Source: Anagrus nilaparvatae | Taxonomy: Eukaryota; Arthropoda; Insecta; Hymenoptera; Mymaridae | Direction: 5' to 3' | DNA length: 64,000 nt | NCBI GenBank assembly: GCA_022575985.1 | Contig: JAKSXM010000007.1 | Location: 54,156,501 to 54,220,500 of the forward strand | Shown: one piece after another, positions 58,083 through 64,000 of the stretch | Layout: every line of letters starts with the position of its first letter | Numbering within the stretch: the first letter of the stretch is position 1 | Notes under the pieces: generated by a model | The model's database searches: none | What the model was told of the DNA's origin: nothing | What the model saw: the letters and a program-made list of their open reading frames with translations, nothing else | Translations under genes and position numbers: made by a program

Positions 58083-61000
58083 CCCGGTGATGAAAATTGA
58101 CTGTTTTACTGTCCGCAAAGTCATTTTATAGTAAAAAAAACATATTTTGAATGTTCGTCGCAGACGGTAAAAAATTTGATAGTAAAATTATAGTCGATTT
58201 AAGGTCAAAAATATGTTCAAAAAACATACACATTTATAGTCAATTCAAATAGTAAAAAAATAGATTTTTAATAGTCAGCATATAGTAAAAAAAACATCCA
58301 AAAAATATACACTTAAGAAAAAATATACAATCAAATCAGGTTATTTTAACTGTCTTATGAATGTTACAAAAACATTCAAATGACGCCAGAAATATTTCAT
58401 AAAATTTAGTACTATATTTTCAGTCATTTGAACCTTTTTTTTATGTTCTAAAAACTAAGTATTATTATCAAAAATGATATAATTTAATGTCATAATAAGG
58501 TAAAAAAATAGTCACAAATATATATATTTAATATATTTTTGACATAAGAAAAAGTCAAATTTTTGTCATATTTTAGTTATAGACGGTACACATAATACAT
58601 TATGCGAATAGTCAAAAAAATGTAAAATCAATGTTGAAAAAACATCCATTATTAGTCATAAAGACAATAATTTAGATAATTAAAAATCTAAAATCAAATA
58701 GTCATTACAATATTTAAAGAGTGTTCATATGACGTTAAAATATTGTTCGCCTTACAGTAATAAAATTTACCGATTAAGGTTAAAAGAATAGTCAAATAAA
58801 TATATTTTGAATGTCTTTATGACACAACAGAATGTCTTAAGAAAAATTTTTAAAGTAAAATTTAAATCTTTTATTCAGCTTATAAAGCGTAAATAAATAG
58901 TCATTTGAACATAAAAATAGTATCCGTTTGACGATAAAAATTAGTCTAATTTTAGTAAAAATTTATGTCAGCAAAGGTCAAAAGAATAGTCAAACGAATA
59001 TATTTTTAATGCCCTACTGACAAAACTAAGTCTCCGAGAAAAAATTTTTATAGTAAAATTAAAGTCCTTCGCATAGTTAATAAAAGCGAAAAAAAATGGT
59101 CATTTGAACATAAAAAAAGTATCCGTTTGACGATAAAAATTAGTCGCACTTTAGTGAAAATTTTAGTCAGCGAAGGTTAAAAAGATAGTCAAACGAACAT
59201 ATTTTTAATGTCCTACTAACACAACTAAATGTCCGAGACAAAACTTTTATAGTAAAATTAAAGTCCTTCGCAGGGTTAATAAAAGCGAAAAAAAATGGTC
59301 ATTTGAACATAAAAAAAGTATCCTTTTGACTATAAAAATTAGTCGCATTTTAGTGAAAATTTTTGTCATCGAAGGTTAAAAAGATAGTCAAACGAACATA
59401 TTTTTAATGTCTTTTTGACAAAACTAAATGTCCGCCGAAAAACTTTTATAGTAAAATTAAAGTCCTTCGCATAGTTAATAAAAGCGAAAAAAAATGGTCA
59501 TTTGAACATAAAAAAAGTATCCGTTTGACGATAAAAATTAGTCGCACTTTAGTGAAAATTTTAGTCAGCGAAGGTTAAAAAGATAGTCAAACGAATATAT
59601 TTTTAATGTCCTACTAACACAACTAAATGTCCGAGACAAAACTTTTATAGAAAAATTAAAGTCCTTCGCAGGGTTAATAAAAGCGAAAAAAAATGGTCAT
59701 TTGAACATAAAAAAAGTATCCTTTTGACTATAAAAATTAGTCGCATTTTAGTGAAAATTTTTGTCATCGAAGGTTAAAAAGATAGTCAAACGAACATATT
59801 TTTAATGTGTTTTTGACAAAACTAAATGTCCGCCGAAAAACTTTTATAGTAAAATTAAAGTCCTTCGCATAGTTAATAAAAGCGAAAAAAAATGGTCATT
59901 TGAACATAAAAAAAGTATCCGTTTGACGATAAAAATTAGTCGCACTTTAGTGAAAATTTTAGTCAGCGAAGGTTAAAAAGATAGTCAAACGAACATATTT
60001 TTAATGTCATAATGACAGAACTAACCGTCCACGGAAAAAAAATTTATAGTAAAATTAAAATCTTTCAAACAGTTTATAAAACGTAAATGAATAGTTATTT
60101 GAACATAAAAATAGTATCCGTTTGACGATATAAATTAGTCGGATTTTAGTAACATTTTATGTCAGCGGAGGTTAAAAAGATAGTCAAACGAACATATTTT
60201 TAATGTCTTTTTGACAAAACTAAGTGTCCAAGAAAAAACTTTTATAGTAAAATTAAAATCCATTTCACTGTCTATAGAAGCATAAAAAAATTGTCATTTG
60301 AACATAAAAATAACATCCGTTTGACTTTACAAAGTTTGTCAGATTTTAGTCATAGTTTTTGTCAACTGTAGTAAAAAAAATAGTCAAACGAACGTATTTT
60401 TAATGTCTTATTGATAAAACTAAATGTCCGAGAAAAAACTTTGATAGTAAAATAAAAGTCCTTCGCACAGTTGATAGAAGCGAAAAAAATGGTCATTTGC
60501 ACATAAAAATAGTATCCGTTTGACGTTAAAATTTAGTCAAATTTTAGTAAAACTTTATGTCAGCAAAGGTAAAAAAAATAGTCAAACGAACATATTTTTA
60601 ATGTCATAATGACAGAACTAACCGTCCACGGAAAAAAAATTTATAGTAAAATTAAAATCTTTCAAACAGTTTATAAAACGTAAATGAATAGTTATTTGAA
60701 CATAAAAATAGTATCCGTTTGACGATATAAATTAGTCGGATTTTAGTAACATTTTATGTCAGCGGAGGTTAAAAAGATAGTCAAACGAACATATTTTTAA
60801 TGTCTTTTTGACAAAACTAAGTGTCCGAGAAAAAACTTTTATAGTAAAATTAAAATCCATTGCACGGTCGATAGAAGCATAAAAAAATAGTCATTTGAAC
60901 ATAAAAATAACATCCGTTTGACTTTACAAAGTTTGTCAGATTTTAGTCATAGTTTACGTCAACTGTAGTAAAAAAATAGTCAAACGAACGTATTTTTAAT

Positions 61001-63207
61001 GTCTTATTGACAAAACTAAATGTCCGAGAAAAAACTTTGATAATAAAATAAAAGTCGTTCGCACAGTTGATAGAAGCGAAAAAAATGGTCATTTGAACAT
61101 AAAAAAAGTATCCGTTTGACGATAAAAATTAGTCGCACTTTAGTGAAAATTTTAGTCAGCGAAGGTTAAAAAGATAGTCAAACGAACATATTTTTAATGT
61201 CATAATGACAGAACTAACCGTCCACGGAAAAAAAATTTATAGTAAAATTAAAATCTTTCAAACAGTTTATAAAACGTAAATGAATAGTTATTTGAACATA
61301 AAAATAGTATCCGTTTGACGATATAAATTAGTCGGATTTTAGTAACATTTTATGTCAGCGGAGGTTAAAAAGATAGTCAAACGAACATATTTTTAATGTC
61401 TTTTTGACAAAACTAAGTGTCCGAGAAAAAACTTTTATAGTAAAATTAAAATCCATTGCACGGTCGATAGAAGCATAAAAAAATAGTCATTTGAACATAA
61501 AAATAACATCCGTTTGACTTTACAAAGTTTGTCAGATTTTAGTCATAGTTTACGTCAACTGTAGTAAAAAAATAGTCAAACGAACGTATTTTTAATGTCT
61601 TATTGACAAAACTAAATGTCCGAGAAAAAACTTTGATAGTAAAATAAAAGTCCTTCGCAAAGTTGATAGAAGCGTAAAAAATAGTCATTTGAACATAAAA
61701 ATAACATCCGTTTGACTTTACAAAGTTTGTCAGATTTTAGTCATAGTTTACGTCAACTGTAGTAAAAAAATAGTCAAACGAACGTATTTTTAATGTCTTA
61801 TTGACAAAACTAAATGTCCGAGAAAAAACTTTGATAGTAAAATAAAAGTCCTTCGCAAAGTTGATAGAAGCGTAAAAAATAGTCATTTGAACATACAAAT
61901 AACATTCGTTTGACTTTACAAAGTTTGTCAGATTTTAGTCATAGTTTACTCAACTATAGTAAAAAAAATAGTCAAACGAACGTATTTTTAATGTCTTATT
62001 GACAAAACTAAATGTCCGAGAAAAAACTTTGATAGTAAAATAAAAGTCCTTCGCACAGTTTATAGAAGCGAAAAAAATGGTCATTTGCACATAAAAATAG
62101 TATCCGTTTGACGTTAAAATTTAGTCAAATTTTAGTAAAACTTTATGTCAGCAAAGGTAAAAAAAATAGTCAAACGAACATATTTTTAATGTCTTTTTGA
62201 GAAAACTAAATGTCCGCCGAAAAACTTTTATTGTTAAATTAAAATCCATTGCACGGTCGATAGAAGCATAAAAAAATAGTCATTTGAACATAAAAATAAC
62301 ATTCGTTTGACTTTACAAAGTTTGTCAGATTTTAGTCATAGTTTACTCAACTATATTAAAAAAAATAGTCAAACGAACGTATTTTTAATGTCTTATTGAC
62401 AAAACTAAATGTCCGAGAAAAAACTTTGATAGTAAAATAAAAGTCCTTCGCAAAGTTGATAGAAGCGTAAAAAATAGTCATTTGAACATAAAAATAACAT
62501 TCGTTTGACTTTACAAAGTTTGTCAGATTTTAGTCATAGTTTACTCAACTATAGTAAAAAAAATAGTCAAACGAACGTATTTTTAATGTCTTATTGATAA
62601 AACTAAATGTCCGAGAAAAAACTTTGATAGTAAAATAAAAGTCCTTCGCACAGTTTATAGAAGCAAAAAAAATGGTCATTTGCACATAAAAATAGTATCC
62701 GTTTGACGTTAAAATTTAGTCAAATTTTAGTAAAACTTTATGTCAGCAAAGGTAAAAAAAATAGTCAAACGATCATATTTTTAATGTCTTTTTGAGAAAA
62801 CTAAATGTCCGCCGAAAAACTTTTATTGTTAAATTAGAATCCATTGCACGGTCGATAGAAGCATAAAAAAATAGTCATTTGAACATAAAAATAACATTCG
62901 TTTGACTTTACAAAGTTTGTCAGATTTTAGTCATAGTTTACTCAACTATAGTAAAAAAAATAGTCAAACGAACGTATTTTTAATGACTTTTTGACAAAAC
63001 TAAATGTCCGCGGAAAATCTTTAATAGTAAAATTAAAATCCATTGCACGGTCGATAGAAGCATAAAAAAATTGTCATTTGAACATAAAAATAACATCCGT
63101 TTGACTTTACAAAGTTTGTCAGATTTTAGTCATAGTTTACGTCAATTGTAGTAAAAAAAATGGTCAAACGAACGTATTTTTAATGTCTTATTGATAAAAC
63201 TAAATTT
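58083..63207. repeat. 199-bp satellite array, about 25 units, with dimer and trimer higher-order structure
   Basis: ATAGTCAAACGAA marks units at 59185, 59384, 59583, 59782, 59981, 60180 and 60380, a spacing of 199-200 bp. Between about 59030 and 59980 alternate units are most alike (TCCTACTAACACAAC recurs after about 398 bp; TGTCCGCCGAAAAAC after 399). Between 60000 and 61600 the block with GACAGAACTAACCGTCCACGG recurs at 60014, 60611 and 61207, a trimer of about 597 bp. Units near the left end (58083-58750) are much more diverged. Each unit is itself full of (A/T)GTCA and TGTC words. No coding frame is present. The array may be a centromere-type satellite or the internal repeats of a large element. 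Confidence 0.85.
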
Positions 63208-63339
63208 TTTCCTAAAACTAAACTAAGTATAGTAAAAAAAAGTTTAATTTTGGTTATAATTCCTAATATTTTTTATCGATGCCCACAGCAAACTTAATTA
63301 TTATATTAAGTACTAAGGTCGCAAAAGTTTTGATACTAG

Positions 63340-63400
63340 CGTTAGCACTAGCACGAGTGTTGGGCGAAGCCGGCCCGAGTTATACGTGTTCACGCTAGTG
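63340..63400. other. palindromic hairpin with CTAG at both sides
   Basis: A stem GGGC-GAAGCCG-GCCC sits near 63361-63375. On the plus strand, 18 bases later, CTAG is followed by T (near 63394-63398). On the minus strand, 12 bases from the hairpin, CTAG is also followed by T (near 63346-63349). Outer sequence CACTAGC...GCTAGTG is also inverted. This resembles two Helitron 3' ends sharing one hairpin, or a small palindromic element. Confidence 0.35.
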
Positions 63401-63888
63401 TCTAAGGTATTTCACCAGGTATATCTGATTTCACCCATGGTGCTTTCATTATATTTTGCTTACCAAGGCGTAGAACGAGTGCAGAAAATTCTTTTCAAAG
63501 TTTCAAGCACGAATTTTACGCCCGGAAGGGCAAAAAGAATTCAGTGTTATCCTGAAAATAATTTATGTTTATTTAATGTTTTTAAAAGGAATTATTTTAA
63601 GTTTAATTCTTTTAAAATTAATGATTTTTATTTTAATTCTCTGAATTTTAAAAATTAATTTGTAAAAGTATTTGCTTATTAAACTGGGTATTAATATTTC
63701 CCAAACCACATCTCCAGATGTTAATGCCGTAAGATTTGTTATTTTAATTACTTTTTTTTGGAAATACAATGTCCACTAAATACGTTAATTTAAAAACCAT
63801 TTTATTTATTAAGTCCCAAAATTCTTGTTCCCGTAAACAGAAAATTTCGTCTGTCAAAAGTTTTTATGTTTGTTTATTGCATGCGGAA
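63401..63888. other. less AT-rich segment then AT-rich DNA, no supported gene
   Basis: 63400-63545 has near-balanced base composition and includes CCAAGGCGTAGAACGAGTGC and TTTTACGCCCGGAAGGGC. A 90-codon plus frame (63386-63658) runs through it but turns into low-complexity N/F/K residues after 63550. I do not recognise a protein. It may be part of a repeat whose other copies lie outside the window. Confidence 0.35.
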
Positions 63889-64000
63889 TACCGGTTAAAA
63901 TTAACTGATTTTTAACATGCGACATGTTTCATAGGGATGGGTATTAGAGGAAGCCTCTCAATTCAGGAGGTGGGGTCGTGAAAAACTGATGCTAGAGGGG
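63889..64000. repeat. partial copy of the poly-C/G dispersed repeat, running off the window
   Basis: TTTTTAACATGCGACATGTTTCATAGGGATGGGTATT matches, in separate pieces, the edge seen near 19770-19800 (AACATGAAACATGTTCATA, GGGAAGGGTATT). It is cut by the window end. Confidence 0.5.

Noticed and set aside
63386..63658. 90-codon plus frame beginning in less AT-rich DNA
   Set aside because: The first half looks mildly protein-like but the second half is low complexity; no start context, homology or splice evidence could be seen.

Overview
The window looks like an intergenic, repeat-saturated stretch of a very AT-rich eukaryotic nuclear genome (roughly three quarters A+T by eye). The repeat content is Helitrons, Penelope-like and R1/Jockey-type retroelement remnants, TA- and TTAA-flanked MITEs, and foldback elements packed with tandem subrepeats. 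This fits an arthropod, most likely an insect and possibly a hymenopteran parasitoid. That assignment is an inference; no host gene or rRNA/tRNA gene was found that could fix it. Only one long open frame is convincing: a PIF1-family helicase on the minus strand (5126-6868).

Layout. 1-4837: simple AT-rich DNA, a pogo-like terminal inverted repeat at 880, and a TA-flanked foldback (2350-3428) carrying a nested element with a clean 8-bp duplication (2592-2967). 4838-9141: a possible composite element with inverted GTGCGAAGCA motifs at its edges, holding the helicase frame, a 559-bp four-monomer higher-order satellite and three 296-bp tandem repeats. It is followed by a Helitron-like 3' end (to 9408). 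9409-17340: MITEs and foldbacks with TA or 5-bp duplications. 17569-19296 and 24233-26092: Helitron copies in opposite orientation, with the hairpin and CTAG 3' end; the second carries a foldback and a possible gene fragment. Between them is a perfect GC-rich 54-bp-arm palindrome (22084-22209) and a large foldback.

26093-47303: mostly featureless AT-rich DNA, scattered foldbacks built from about 115-150-bp units, an RT fragment (45757-46089), a LINE-like 3' tail on the minus strand and a TTAA-flanked MITE. 48053-51159: a DNA element with TA-flanked inverted ends that swallowed a Penelope fragment and a 1-kb foldback. 51160-57896: little of note. 57897-63207: a foldback copy cut by a 5-kb array of 199-bp satellite units with dimer and trimer higher-order structure. 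63300-64000: a palindromic segment with CTAG on both sides, then part of a dispersed repeat.

No operon-like cooperation exists here. The genes and remnants are parts of mobile elements, and the most informative signals are nesting, target-site duplications and higher-order repeat structure.
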